A stretch of DNA of 64,000 bases, taken from Candidatus Gastranaerophilales bacterium. Its GTDB lineage: Bacteria > Cyanobacteriota > Vampirovibrionia > Gastranaerophilales > Gastranaerophilaceae. A program made the translations under genes and the position numbers. The stretch is taken from the NCBI GenBank assembly GCA_947624325.1, contig CANQJT010000002.1, forward strand, positions 217,804 through 281,803. Reading direction: 5' to 3'. Below the pieces are notes generated by a model that saw only the letters and a program-made list of their open reading frames with translations, did no database searches and was not told where the DNA came from. Shown one piece after another: positions 1-7,602 of the stretch (position 1 is the stretch's first letter; each line of letters begins with the position of its first letter).

Positions 1-699
1 ATTGTTGATAAAGGGTGCTGGCAATTAACATCTTCAAATAAAATATATAAAGATTTACTTAACAATGAAGATAAAAAAATATTATTTAAAATCAAAAAAG
101 ATTATGAAAATATAAGTACAAATAGCCTTGTAAAAAAAGTTTATTTAGAATACCCCTATTATACAATATATAGCACTATTAAAGATGAAATTCTCTCAAA
201 ATCAGAACAAGAAAGTATAAATAAAATTATCGAAAGAGATTATAACCTGAATGAAACATCTACGGTTTTGTTTACAATCGGTTATGAAGGTATTTCTTTT
301 GAAACATATATAAATAAATTAATTGAGAATAATATTAGAGTATTAATAGATGTCAGGAGAAATCCTTTTAGCCATAAATATGGGTTTTCAAAAAATACGT
401 TATCATCGGTTGTAACAAAAATAGGTATTGTATATGTTCATTTACCCGAATTAGGTATCATATCTGAAAAAAGACAAAAACTTGAAACATTAAATGATTA
501 CAAATCTTTATTTGATGAATATGAAAAAACATTACCAAATAAGCATGCCGAATTGCAAAAAATTCTTGGATATTTAAATAAATATGGGCGTGTTGCTTTG
601 ACATGTTTTGAAAAAAATGTTGAAATGTGCCATAGGACAAGAATTAAAGAATACATTTTAAAGAATTTACAAACTGACCTAAATGTTATAGAGTTGTAA
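1..699 (+). CDS. DUF488 family protein, 5' end outside window
   Basis: The reading frame is open from base 1 to the TAA at 697-699, so 232 residues are visible and the true start lies upstream. A DUF488 domain fills about residues 88-232. It shows the family marks IGYEG (near 93), DVRRNP (near 117) and a C-terminal C-E...CHR cluster (CFEKN and MCHRTR). The first 85 residues form a Lys/Ile-rich N-terminal part, as in longer DUF488 proteins that carry an extra N-terminal domain. The next gene starts 1 nt after the stop, so the two are probably translated together. DUF488 proteins occur in accessory and defence-type loci, but no biochemical role is firmly established. A role in defence is inference from the island context only. 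Confidence 0.8.
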   Translation: MVDKGCWQLTSSNKIYKDLLNNEDKKILFKIKKDYENISTNSLVKKVYLEYPYYTIYSTIKDEILSKSEQESINKIIERDYNLNETSTVLFTIGYEGISFETYINKLIENNIRVLIDVRRNPFSHKYGFSKNTLSSVVTKIGIVYVHLPELGIISEKRQKLETLNDYKSLFDEYEKTLPNKHAELQKILGYLNKYGRVALTCFEKNVEMCHRTRIKEYILKNLQTDLNVIEL

Positions 700-700
700 T

Positions 701-1537
701 ATGGCTAAAACAAAAGTTTTTATTACAGTTAAAACATATCCTAATATTTCATCAAAATATGATGAGTTAGTTTGTACTGCTGGTTTTAAAGAAGATGGTT
801 CAATGATAAGGATATATCCTATTCCTTTTAGAAAATTAGATTATAATAAGCAATATGTAAAATATCAGTGGATTGAACTTGATTTAATTAAGAATGAAAG
901 TGATTTTAGACCAGAAAGTTATACTATGCCAAACAGATTATTCCAAGATATAACTACATTAGATAAAATCAGTACGGATAATAATTGGCAAAAAAGAAAA
1001 GAAATTGTTTTTAAGAATGGTTATTATGACGATATGAAGTTATTGTTATCAGAGGCAAAAGACTCATCTAATAGAAAATCACTTGCATTATTTAAACCTC
1101 ATAAGATATTAGGATTAGTTATTCAAAAGGATAAAAAAGGATACAATGCTAAAAAAGTAGAAAAAATATTAAATAAGCGTGCTCAACTTTCATTATTTGA
1201 ACAAAATAACGATAACAGAGATGATATTTTTGAAATTGTTAAGAAATTACCATATAAATTTAGATATAAATTTCAAGATAAAAATGGTAAAGTGTCAACC
1301 TTAATGATAGAAGATTGGGAAATAGGGCAACTATACTGGAATTGTTTAGATAAGTACGGTAGCGAAGAAACTGCTATACAGAAAGTAAAAGAACAATATG
1401 AAGAAAACTTTCTAAAGAATAAAGACATATATTTCTTTTTGGGAACTACAAAAAGATGGCATAATATTTCTCCAAATCCATTTCTTATAATTGGCGTTTT
1501 TTATCCTAAGTTTGAAGCACAAACAAAACTATTTTAA
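701..1537 (+). CDS. Conserved protein of unknown function paired with DUF488
   Basis: A 278-residue protein starting at ATG 701, 1 nt after the DUF488 stop, which implies a co-translated pair. I recognise the N-terminal pattern (VKTYP...KYDELVCTAGF..DGS..RIYPIPFR) as a conserved family often next to DUF488 genes, but I know no named function. It is soluble and basic, with no signal peptide or membrane segment. The N-terminal third is the most family-like. The C-terminal half holds a W-x-NI-SPNPF segment near the end. The likely job is joint action with the DUF488 protein, possibly on nucleic acid, as cargo of the integrated element. That function is a guess. Confidence 0.75.
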   Translation: MAKTKVFITVKTYPNISSKYDELVCTAGFKEDGSMIRIYPIPFRKLDYNKQYVKYQWIELDLIKNESDFRPESYTMPNRLFQDITTLDKISTDNNWQKRKEIVFKNGYYDDMKLLLSEAKDSSNRKSLALFKPHKILGLVIQKDKKGYNAKKVEKILNKRAQLSLFEQNNDNRDDIFEIVKKLPYKFRYKFQDKNGKVSTLMIEDWEIGQLYWNCLDKYGSEETAIQKVKEQYEENFLKNKDIYFFLGTTKRWHNISPNPFLIIGVFYPKFEAQTKLF

Positions 1538-1706
1538 CCACCCCATATAGCCCCTCTCGTTGTGTTTTGTGGTTTCGTGGTGGCAGATACAAGTTTTCGG
1601 TTGTAGAATTTTTCTCAGGCTAAAACACCCGCCCAAAATTTTAAGAATGAGAGCATTCTCTGGCTGATGACGAATAGTTTTATAACTATGAGGTATGAAA
1701 GTACCT

Positions 1707-2036
1707 CTATTTAATCTCTTTTATTGTTTTAATAATTTTTAGGTATGCTTCAATTTCGCTATCATTAGCAAGATAAATTTCTTTTATAAGTTCATCGCGA
1801 GTTTTATTTTTAGTTTCTTTTGTTAATACCCCAAATTCAGATAATGAAACATTTAGAGCATCAAGCATTTTTAGAAAACTATTTAAAGCAGGAATTTGTA
1901 AACCACGCTCAATGTTGCTTAAATTTTTTTCGGTCATACCTATTTTTTCAGATAATTCAGCTTGTGATAGCTTTGCATTTATCCGTAATTGTTTAATTTT
2001 TTTACCTAAAAATTCTTTGTCGTCATAAAGAAACAT
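1707..2036 (-). CDS. XRE/Cro-CI family helix-turn-helix regulator
   Basis: A 109-residue repressor-like protein. A Cro/CI helix-turn-helix spans about residues 12-66: KIKQLRINAKLSQAELSEKIG, then MTEKNLSNIERG, then a helix ending near the SLSEFGVL segment. The C-terminal 35 residues are charged and helical and probably form a dimerisation tail. The gene is divergent from the glycosylase-like gene at 2226, with 189 nt between them that hold inverted repeats (2131-2197). The simplest reading is a regulator of the element's cargo and of itself. It lacks a LexA/CI-type peptidase domain, so it is not an SOS-cleaved repressor. The ligand and true targets are not visible. Confidence 0.85.
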   Translation of the reverse strand: MFLYDDKEFLGKKIKQLRINAKLSQAELSEKIGMTEKNLSNIERGLQIPALNSFLKMLDALNVSLSEFGVLTKETKNKTRDELIKEIYLANDSEIEAYLKIIKTIKEIK

Positions 2037-2130
2037 AGTTATTATTCCTTATTACTTATTCAAAAATACCGTACAAATAATAACTAAATAACCTTATGGT
2101 TTATGAGTTTTAGCATTAATAGAAATCTAT

Positions 2131-2197
2131 AATACTAAGTTAAGTTCTTTTGTGATAATATAACCATATCAATAATACTTAACTTAAAAAAGTATTA
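2131..2197. promoter_or_regulatory. Inverted repeats between divergent genes, possible operator
   Basis: Between the XRE gene (minus) and the gene at 2226 (plus) there is AATACTAAGTTAAG at 2131-2144 and AATACTTAACTTAA at 2174-2187. AAGTTAAG and CTTAACTT face each other. AATACTT...AAGTATT (2174-2196) also forms a hairpin. Placement and symmetry suit a repressor operator. No binding consensus is known to me for this regulator. Confidence 0.4.
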
Positions 2198-2225
2198 TTT
2201 ATGGCAATTAAAACTGGTTTGTAGT

Positions 2226-3014
2226 ATGGAAGATTTAGCTCAAAAATCTGAAACTGATTATATAAAAATGTTCAATATTCTTGATAATTACCTAAGCAAT
2301 AAGGTAGAAGATATTGATATTACTATTTTACAATCTTTTGAAGATAGAAAGAACGGTAAAATATTTTCATTTAGTGAACATTTAAAAGGCTTTATATATG
2401 CACAATTAAGTGCATTGGTATCTTGGAAAAAAATTAAAAGCAATTTATCAAATATTGATAATATTCTTTGCCAATTTGATAAGGACAAATTAAAACTAAA
2501 ATCAGCAGATAATTTAATTGCTGAAATTACGCAAATCAAATGCAATAACCCATATACGACAAAAAATCAAATGCGGTCATTGAAAACGAATATTGAAACA
2601 TTTGAGCAAATCGAAAAAGATTTTGGCAGTCTTGACAAATTTATAACACATCATTCGCCTGTAAACATTATCAAATTACTTGCCGATAGCGATAGTACCT
2701 ATAAATTAAAGTATTCAGGTGTAGCACTTGTTTGTGAATACTTGCGAAATATGGGTATAGATGTTGTCAAACCTGATGTCCATATCAAACGAATACTTGC
2801 TCCTGATAGGTTAAATTTAGTTTCATCTAAGTCTGATTATGCAGTTATAGAAAGGTGCGCTCAATTATCCAAACTTATCGGTATAAGTCAAATTAAGATA
2901 GATTTTTTATTATGGAATTATTGTGCCAAAGGATATGGCGAAATATGTACAAAAAAGCCAAAGTGCGAAATGTGTGTAATTAAAAAATTCTGTAAAGGAA
3001 AGGGAAATATATGA
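2226..3014 (+). CDS. Endonuclease III-like helix-hairpin-helix DNA glycosylase homologue
   Basis: A 262-residue protein with the layout of the HhH-GPD / endonuclease III superfamily. An all-helical body carries a weak hairpin around 160-180, and KPDVHIKRIL (182-191) aligns with the catalytic Asp region of Nth/MutY proteins (D184). A C-terminal cluster C241-x5-C247-x2-C250-x5-C256 resembles the 4Fe-4S loop. The classic first spacing is x6, so the loop is one residue short. The catalytic Lys segment normally written LPGVGRKTA is replaced by LKYSGVALVC, so a bifunctional lyase activity is doubtful. The gene overlaps the next one by 4 nt (ATGA). It is cargo of the integrated element; a role in cutting modified or foreign DNA is possible but unproven. 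Confidence 0.65.
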   Translation: MEDLAQKSETDYIKMFNILDNYLSNKVEDIDITILQSFEDRKNGKIFSFSEHLKGFIYAQLSALVSWKKIKSNLSNIDNILCQFDKDKLKLKSADNLIAEITQIKCNNPYTTKNQMRSLKTNIETFEQIEKDFGSLDKFITHHSPVNIIKLLADSDSTYKLKYSGVALVCEYLRNMGIDVVKPDVHIKRILAPDRLNLVSSKSDYAVIERCAQLSKLIGISQIKIDFLLWNYCAKGYGEICTKKPKCEMCVIKKFCKGKGNI

Positions 3015-3286
3015 ACATTAAAGAAGAAATTGAACAATTTTTATCATCAATGCCATTGAATCACGAATTTTCAACAAAATGGTTTAAAACTGAATTGAGC
3101 AAACAATTTAATCGGTCGCAAGATTGTTATATTCCCTCTGATTATTGCTACGACAGAACTAATAAAGGCATAAATCACGAAAAACAACCTCATTATTTTT
3201 TATATATAAGTCGCGGAAAATACCGATATGTAGGTAAAAGTTATCAATATAAAGGCAATATTGAACAAAATCCAAGAAATAAATAA
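3011..3286 (+). CDS. Small protein of unknown function, translationally coupled to the glycosylase-like gene
   Basis: A 91-residue soluble protein whose ATG overlaps the upstream stop (ATGA), preceded by AAAGGAAAGGG as a ribosome site. The N-terminal half (residues 1-40) looks like a short helical, possibly winged-helix fold. The C-terminal half is aromatic and basic (HYFLYISRGKYRYVG, then SYQYKGNIEQN). I do not recognise the family. The overlap with the endonuclease III-like gene is the main clue and suggests the two products act together. There is no signal peptide, membrane segment or obvious catalytic motif. Confidence 0.6.
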   Translation: MNIKEEIEQFLSSMPLNHEFSTKWFKTELSKQFNRSQDCYIPSDYCYDRTNKGINHEKQPHYFLYISRGKYRYVGKSYQYKGNIEQNPRNK

Positions 3287-3335
3287 TAGTAATGATTTAT
3301 TGTTATTCAATAACTAATATAAAAAGGGTTTGCAA

Positions 3336-3518
3336 ATGTGGCTGATAAAAACGGTATGGAATATTCTTATATTTTTAATTATAGCTTTTATATTTAGTTT
3401 TGAACCATTTAATTTTGATAAAATTATAGATATAACTATAAAAATTGTACTTGTATTTTTATTTGTAATCGTTATTGGTTTAGAAATAAAGGATTGGAAA
3501 AGCCGTAATAAAAAATAA
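3336..3518 (+). CDS. Small two-segment membrane protein, unknown
   Basis: A 60-residue protein beginning MWLIKT. ATG 3336 is preferred over TTG 3330 because AAAGGG sits 8 nt upstream of it. It has two hydrophobic segments (about 5-22 and 32-52) joined by a short polar link with SFEPFNFDK, and a basic tail (KDWKSRNKK). The shape is a small inner-membrane hairpin. It follows the glycosylase-like pair at a 49-nt distance and may be in the same transcript. I do not recognise it; small membrane proteins are common in accessory elements. Confidence 0.5.
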   Translation: MWLIKTVWNILIFLIIAFIFSFEPFNFDKIIDITIKIVLVFLFVIVIGLEIKDWKSRNKK

Positions 3519-3960
3519 TTTTTGACCGGTGGGAAAATGAAAAATAAAAAGAAGATACTATATAAAATATCCTTATATAGCATTATAGTAAATATGCAAG
3601 TTAAAAACTTGTTCATGAATATATTGAAATGTCTTCATTTACGGTTTTTTGTATATTAAATATCCTTATTTTAATTAGCGAGAAAAGTAGATATCTTCTT
3701 AGAGACAAATAAAACTTATTAATATAACTTCATATTTTAGCCATAATACTGGCATTTTCTTGACTACCTATAAAAAAATTTATATTATAAAAGTATAAAT
3801 TGAATAGGTAGTGACGAATCACCTTTATCTCTCGTCCCCAGCGTGAGCTTCCGCTATTGGTACAAATAATTTAAGCTCAAACAGTAGGACATTTTAAATT
3901 TTAAGGAGAAAATCGCACCAAATAAACAACAAGTTATTACATAATTTAGGAGAACTAATT
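3519..3960. other. Gene-free stretch, 442 nt, with leader of the recombinase operon
   Basis: No convincing gene on either strand. It contains a good sigma-70 type promoter (3760-3788), then a leader of about 170 nt with a small GTGA-CGAA-TCAC hairpin. It ends with a strong ribosome site (AGGAG) 7 nt before ATG 3961. The left part (3519-3750) is AT-rich with nothing I can name. Confidence 0.6.
3760..3788 (+). promoter_or_regulatory. Sigma-70 type promoter for the recombinase genes
   Basis: TTGACT at 3760-3765, a 17-nt spacer, and TATTAT at 3783-3788. It points at the recombinase operon and would give a leader of roughly 165 nt before ATG 3961. Assigned by consensus and spacing only. Confidence 0.55.
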
Positions 3961-4293
3961 ATGAAGAAACGTGTTGTTTCAAACTTCGCTGGCAGTATAA
4001 TCAGCAAAAAGGCAAATCGTATAAGACCGGTGTATCTTATTCGCAAGCCAAAATTATCAGCATACACGAAAAGAAAGGGGATTTGCTACAACAGAAAATT
4101 TTCTGATATTCGCACTAATTTAATCAAACTTGATAAAGTTTTATCAAGTGATAGGTTATACTCTATTCACGCTATTTTATGGCACAAAAAAAGCCTTTGT
4201 TTAGGGTTGGTTTTTGTATTTTCACTCAACTTTGCGATAAAGTCTTTACTTCTTCCAATCGTTGTCCTACAAAAAAATAAAAAGGGGGAAACG
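3961..4293 (+). other. Open stretch upstream of the serine recombinase, probably not coding; holds a palindrome
   Basis: This stretch is in frame with and open into the recombinase gene, and ATG 3961 has a strong AGGAG. The peptide it would encode resembles no recombinase domain and would place about 111 odd residues before the conserved start. An overlapping frame (3963-4106) reads more like protein but lacks a start, so a decayed small gene is possible. A 22-bp perfect palindrome at 4128-4149 (ACTTGATAAA-GT-TTTATCAAGT) lies 145 bp before the recombinase start, where serine recombinases often keep a recombination or operator site. Confidence 0.5.
4128..4149. promoter_or_regulatory. Perfect 10-bp-arm palindrome upstream of the serine recombinase
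   Basis: ACTTGATAAA, GT, TTTATCAAGT: both arms match fully. There is no following T-run, so a terminator is unlikely. Position and symmetry suit a dimer-binding site for the serine recombinase (res-like site) or an operator. Confidence 0.5.
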
Positions 4294-4869
4294 ATGACAG
4301 GACAAAGAATTGCGTACATTAGAGTCAGTACAACCGACCAAAATACTGAAAGTCAAAAAGAGTTATTAAAATCTTACAATATTGACAAGTATTTTGAAGA
4401 AAAGGTAAGCGGTAAAAATGCTTCAGATAGATTAGAACTGCAAAATATGCTTGTTTATGTTCGTGAAGGCGATACTATTTATGTAAAAGACTTATCAAGA
4501 CTTGCTCGTAATACAAAAGACTTGCTTGAAATTGTTGAAAAACTTAACAATAAAGGTGTTTCATTATTTAGTATCAAGGAAAGCATTGATACATCTACAA
4601 ATATGGGTAAGCTTATGCTTACATTTCTTGGTGCAATTTATGAATTTGAAAGAGTAAATCTTTTAGAGCGCCAAAAAGACGGAATAGCGGTTGCTAAAAT
4701 GAAAGGTAAATACAAAGGTCGCAAAAAAGTACCCAAGCCTGATAATTTTGAAGAGATTTATCGCAAATGGCGTAATCGTGAAATTTCATCTATTGGGGCT
4801 ATTCGTACATTAGGCATTAGCGAATACGCATTCTACAAATTCGTAAGAGAGGAGAATGCAAATGGCTAA
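4294..4869 (+). CDS. Serine recombinase (resolvase/invertase family)
   Basis: A 191-residue small serine recombinase. I chose ATG 4294 because AAAGGGGG precedes it and the conserved domain starts at once: RIAYIRVST places the catalytic Ser at residue 12. The catalytic domain spans about 1-140 with YVKDLSRLARN (the SRLAR arginines) and the FEFERV-type helix (GAIYEFERVNLLERQKDGI). A basic stretch (KGKYKGRKK) leads to a short C-terminal helix-turn-helix (about 150-187: EEIYRKWRNREISSIGAIRT, then LGISEYAFYKFV). Length and order match Tn3-resolvase / DNA-invertase proteins. It overlaps the tyrosine recombinase by 8 nt, so the two are co-expressed. A res-like palindrome lies upstream. Confidence 0.92.
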   Translation: MTGQRIAYIRVSTTDQNTESQKELLKSYNIDKYFEEKVSGKNASDRLELQNMLVYVREGDTIYVKDLSRLARNTKDLLEIVEKLNNKGVSLFSIKESIDTSTNMGKLMLTFLGAIYEFERVNLLERQKDGIAVAKMKGKYKGRKKVPKPDNFEEIYRKWRNREISSIGAIRTLGISEYAFYKFVREENANG

Positions 4870-6124
4870 ACGAAGAAGAAATGGCGAGGGTTGTTTCAGT
4901 AAAAATGGTAACGGCTATGATTATCGCATACCTTATACAGATAATAGCGGAAATACAAAATATAAATATTTTTGGGCAAAGACAAAAGAAGAATGTATTG
5001 AAAAAGCTACGAATTGGCGAAATGAACAAAACGGAATTTATACAAAAGACGCAAATTCAAACTGGACAGTAGAACAATGGGCAAATTATTGGTTCGATAA
5101 TTATGTTGTCGGAAAGGTAAAAATAACAACCCAAAATGATGATAGAAGTATTTTAGACCACCATATCATAAACGGTATAGGACAATATCGGCTTAAAAAT
5201 ATTACAGGACAGACAATGCAGAGGTTTTATAATGCTTGTGCCGATAAAAGAAATGTTAGAGGGGATAAATTAAGTCCTAAAACAATAAAAAATATTTATA
5301 CCGTTGCAAATAGAATGTTCAAATGTGCATACAATAACGATTTAATTACTTTTAATCCAAATAAAAAAGTTGAATTGCCAAAACGAGAAAAGAAATTTGC
5401 AAATACTTTAACGGCAGAAGATGCACAACGACTTGCACAATCTTGTATGAAAAGCGGTACAACAATGGATTATTTAATTATATTTTTATTATGTACGGGT
5501 GCAAGATTAGGCGAAGCTCTTGGATTACAATGGAGTAAAGTAAATTTCTTTAAAAAGGAAATTAGAATAGACCAACAAGCACAAGCTATTCCTAATGATG
5601 ATAAAAATTCTAAACACAAATACAAATTAAAAATAATTAAATCTACAAAAACAAGATATTCAAACCGCACTTTGCCAATATTACCTGCATTATCAGCTAT
5701 GCTATATAAAATTAAGCAAGAGCAAATTGAAAATATTTCAGTCAAAGGCAACAATTATCATCTGGATTTAGACCTTGTATTTGCCAAAGATGACGGCTAT
5801 TTTATTTGTGATACTGTTTTGAGAAAATATTTAAACACAAAGTTAGAAGAACTTAATATTGAACATTTTAGAATACACGATTTGCGACATTCATACGCAA
5901 CTCGTTTATTTGAAAGCGGACAATATGAGCCAAAAACAGTTTCGCAAATATTAGGACATAGCAGTATTGGTATAACATTAGACACTTATACTCATGTTAT
6001 GCCGACAAAATTAAGGAAAGAAATAAATAAATCAGCTTTTATTTTCAAAAAGTATTTTAATAATATAGAAGTACATATTCCTTCCGAAATGTTTCCTAAA
6101 AAATCTGATGAAAAAAAGGCTTAA
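4862..6124 (+). CDS. Tyrosine recombinase / phage-type integrase
   Basis: A 420-residue integrase. ATG 4862 is chosen over 4856 because GGAG lies 7 nt upstream of it. Domains in order: an N-terminal arm-binding AP2-like segment (about 1-60), a SAM-like core-binding domain (65-175), and the catalytic domain (185-395). Catalytic residues are visible: R in TGARLGEALG, K in the KSTKTRYSNRTLP beta-hairpin, HDLRHSYATRL, LGHSS, and the nucleophile Y in LDTYTHV. The lysine- and glutamate-rich tail is intact, so the protein should be active. It lies next to the interrupted initiator tRNA, the expected place for an integrase and its attachment site. Co-expression with a serine recombinase is uncommon. 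Confidence 0.95.
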   Translation: MAKRRRNGEGCFSKNGNGYDYRIPYTDNSGNTKYKYFWAKTKEECIEKATNWRNEQNGIYTKDANSNWTVEQWANYWFDNYVVGKVKITTQNDDRSILDHHIINGIGQYRLKNITGQTMQRFYNACADKRNVRGDKLSPKTIKNIYTVANRMFKCAYNNDLITFNPNKKVELPKREKKFANTLTAEDAQRLAQSCMKSGTTMDYLIIFLLCTGARLGEALGLQWSKVNFFKKEIRIDQQAQAIPNDDKNSKHKYKLKIIKSTKTRYSNRTLPILPALSAMLYKIKQEQIENISVKGNNYHLDLDLVFAKDDGYFICDTVLRKYLNTKLEELNIEHFRIHDLRHSYATRLFESGQYEPKTVSQILGHSSIGITLDTYTHVMPTKLRKEINKSAFIFKKYFNNIEVHIPSEMFPKKSDEKKA

Positions 6125-6135
6125 TCAATTAAAAC

Positions 6136-6184
6136 TTGTGGGGAAAAAAGACCTATAATTATTGTAGGTCATCCCTACAATTTT
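6136..6184. terminator. Large hairpin after the integrase gene
   Basis: Nested arms: TTGTGGGGA (6136-6144) against TCCCTACAA (6172-6180), and GACCTA (6150-6155) against TAGGTC (6165-6170), followed by TTTT. It may terminate the integrase transcript or act as an integrase arm site next to the attachment point. Confidence 0.5.
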
Positions 6185-6260
6185 CATTAAAAAACAAAGT
6201 ATTTTATAAATACCAATAACACTTATTATACCTATAACAAAACCTAATCTAAAATGAGTT

Positions 6261-6488
<228 letters not shown>

Positions 6489-6587
6489 CCCCACAGTATT
6501 TACAATTTTAAAATAAAGATTTTTGCCTTTATTTATACTTACATTATTATATGCTAAAACAAAAAAATCAACTATAAGATTTATTAC

Positions 6588-6809
6588 CTATTCAAAATCA
6601 AATAATTCTTTTTCACTTACTTCAAGAGTTTCACTTATTTTAAATAATAAATTTATGCTAATTCCTCTTTTTGCAGTTTCTATTTTTGCTAAATGTTCTC
6701 TTGTAATGTCAAGTAATTCCGCTAATTGATTTTGAGTTAATTTCTTTTGTTTTCTGTATTTAGCGATATTTTTCCCAAATTGACTTAATTTATTATTTTT
6801 ATTTATCAT
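6588..6809 (-). CDS. Small XRE/Cro-CI family regulator
   Basis: A 73-residue protein that is nearly all helix-turn-helix: FGKNIAKYRKQKKLTQNQLAEL, then LDITREHLAKIETAKRGISI, then LLFKISETLEVSEKELF. This is the single-domain SinR/HTH-3 type seen in accessory DNA. It lies just outside the repeat cluster that ends the integrated element, so it may be chromosomal or a remnant of an older insertion. Two inverted repeats sit directly upstream (6810-6828 and 6837-6863), which fits autoregulation. No partner toxin or antirepressor gene is next to it; the only plus-strand neighbour is a 33-residue membrane peptide. Confidence 0.85.
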   Translation of the reverse strand: MINKNNKLSQFGKNIAKYRKQKKLTQNQLAELLDITREHLAKIETAKRGISINLLFKISETLEVSEKELFDFE

Positions 6810-6863
6810 AGTATTATTTTTAAATACTGATAAATCTTTGTATGTAGTCCAAAAGCATACAAA
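6810..6863. promoter_or_regulatory. Two inverted repeats upstream of the small XRE gene
   Basis: AGTATT...AATACT (6810-6828) touches the start codon region. TTTGTATG-11 nt-CATACAAA (6837-6863) has full 8-bp arms. They lie in the 104-nt gap between the divergent XRE gene and the small ORF at 6914. They are probable operator sites for the XRE protein, inferred from symmetry and position. Confidence 0.5.
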
Positions 6864-6913
6864 AATTTAAATATAATATTTACTTATTTGAAAAAACAAT
6901 ATACTATAAAGTT

Positions 6914-7015
6914 ATGAGTGAGAGAGCAAAAAAAATTATTTGGTATACATTTGTTGTGATTTTATTGGCAATTGCTATTATTGGTGATGTTCAGATGGCA
7001 GGTGCAATAATATAA
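6914..7015 (+). CDS. Possible 33-residue single-span membrane peptide
   Basis: The short frame MSERAKKIIW... has a basic start, one hydrophobic span (about 9-23, YTFVVILLAIAIIG), a short polar tail ending in GAII, and a stop directly before a strong terminator hairpin. TATACT and TATAAA lie just upstream, but I see no ribosome site, so translation is uncertain. The arrangement (divergent repressor, palindromic operator, tiny membrane peptide, terminator) resembles type I toxin or regulator-controlled peptide loci. That comparison is inference only. Confidence 0.35.
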   Translation: MSERAKKIIWYTFVVILLAIAIIGDVQMAGAII

Positions 7016-7043
7016 AAAAAGAGGATTTTTAATCCTCTTTTTT
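7014..7043. terminator. Bidirectional terminator between the small ORF and minE
   Basis: GAGGATT-TTT-AATCCTC (7021-7037) is flanked by an A-run on the left and a T-run on the right, so it can stop transcripts from both sides. Confidence 0.85.
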
Positions 7044-7050
7044 AAATTTA

Positions 7051-7602
7051 TTATTCTTCTTTTTCCGGTGGTTCTATAGTTGTTTGTGTCTTTGTTTCTG
7101 AACTTTCATTTATTTCTTCTTCAACAATTTCTTCTTCAACAATTTCATCTTCATCGGATTCTTCTTCATCAGATTCTTCTGTTTCTTCAGCTTCAGCTTT
7201 TTCATCTGACTTTATATCTTCATTTTCATCGGCTTTATCGTCATCTTCTTCATCATCCGAATCATTCACTTTTTCTTCTTCTTCCTGTAATTTTTTTCTT
7301 ATTTCATTAAGTTCTTCTTCTGTTTTAGCTCTTACAACAGGAATATTTAACATAAGTGCAACGGCATCGCCTTCATTTTTTAGTCCGATTTCAAGTTGTT
7401 CTTTATCAATAACTACATATTTTGAAAAAATATCAATTAATTCCTCTCTCATTTTATTCATTATAAGAGGATCAAGTTTTGTTCTGTCATGCATTAAAAT
7501 AACCTGAAGACGGTTTGTTGCTGTTTCACTTGTATTTTCAGATTTTTCAAGCTGGAATAATTCTCTTATTTTATTATATATATCTGCAAAAAGTGTTTTC
7601 AT
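7051..7602 (-). CDS. minE: MinE, cell division topological factor with a long acidic tail
   Basis: The N-terminal 92 residues are MinE. The membrane-targeting and MinD-binding part carries NRLQVILMHDRTKLDP, and the topological domain holds MREELIDIFSKYVVID, then LEIGLKNEGDAVALMLNIPVV. MinE drives MinD ATPase activity and pole-to-pole oscillation. Normal MinE ends near 80-110 residues. Here another 90 residues follow, almost all Glu/Asp/Ser (EEEE, DSDDEEDDD, EESDEEESDED). The start lies directly after the minD stop (no gap), with AAGGAG inside the minD end, so expression is coupled. The tail is unusual; a similar acidic stretch sits in MinC of the same operon. Confidence 0.93.
   Translation of the reverse strand: MKTLFADIYNKIRELFQLEKSENTSETATNRLQVILMHDRTKLDPLIMNKMREELIDIFSKYVVIDKEQLEIGLKNEGDAVALMLNIPVVRAKTEEELNEIRKKLQEEEEKVNDSDDEEDDDKADENEDIKSDEKAEAEETEESDEEESDEDEIVEEEIVEEEINESSETKTQTTIEPPEKEE

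Noticed and set aside
1538..1706. Possible small RNA or terminator after the DUF488 pair
   Set aside because: A GAGGTA/TACCTC hairpin is present near 1690-1706, but without a T-run or promoter, so nothing firm can be called.
7080..7310. Plus-strand Leu/His/Phe-rich frame inside minE
   Set aside because: It mirrors the acidic tail codons of minE; no independent evidence.
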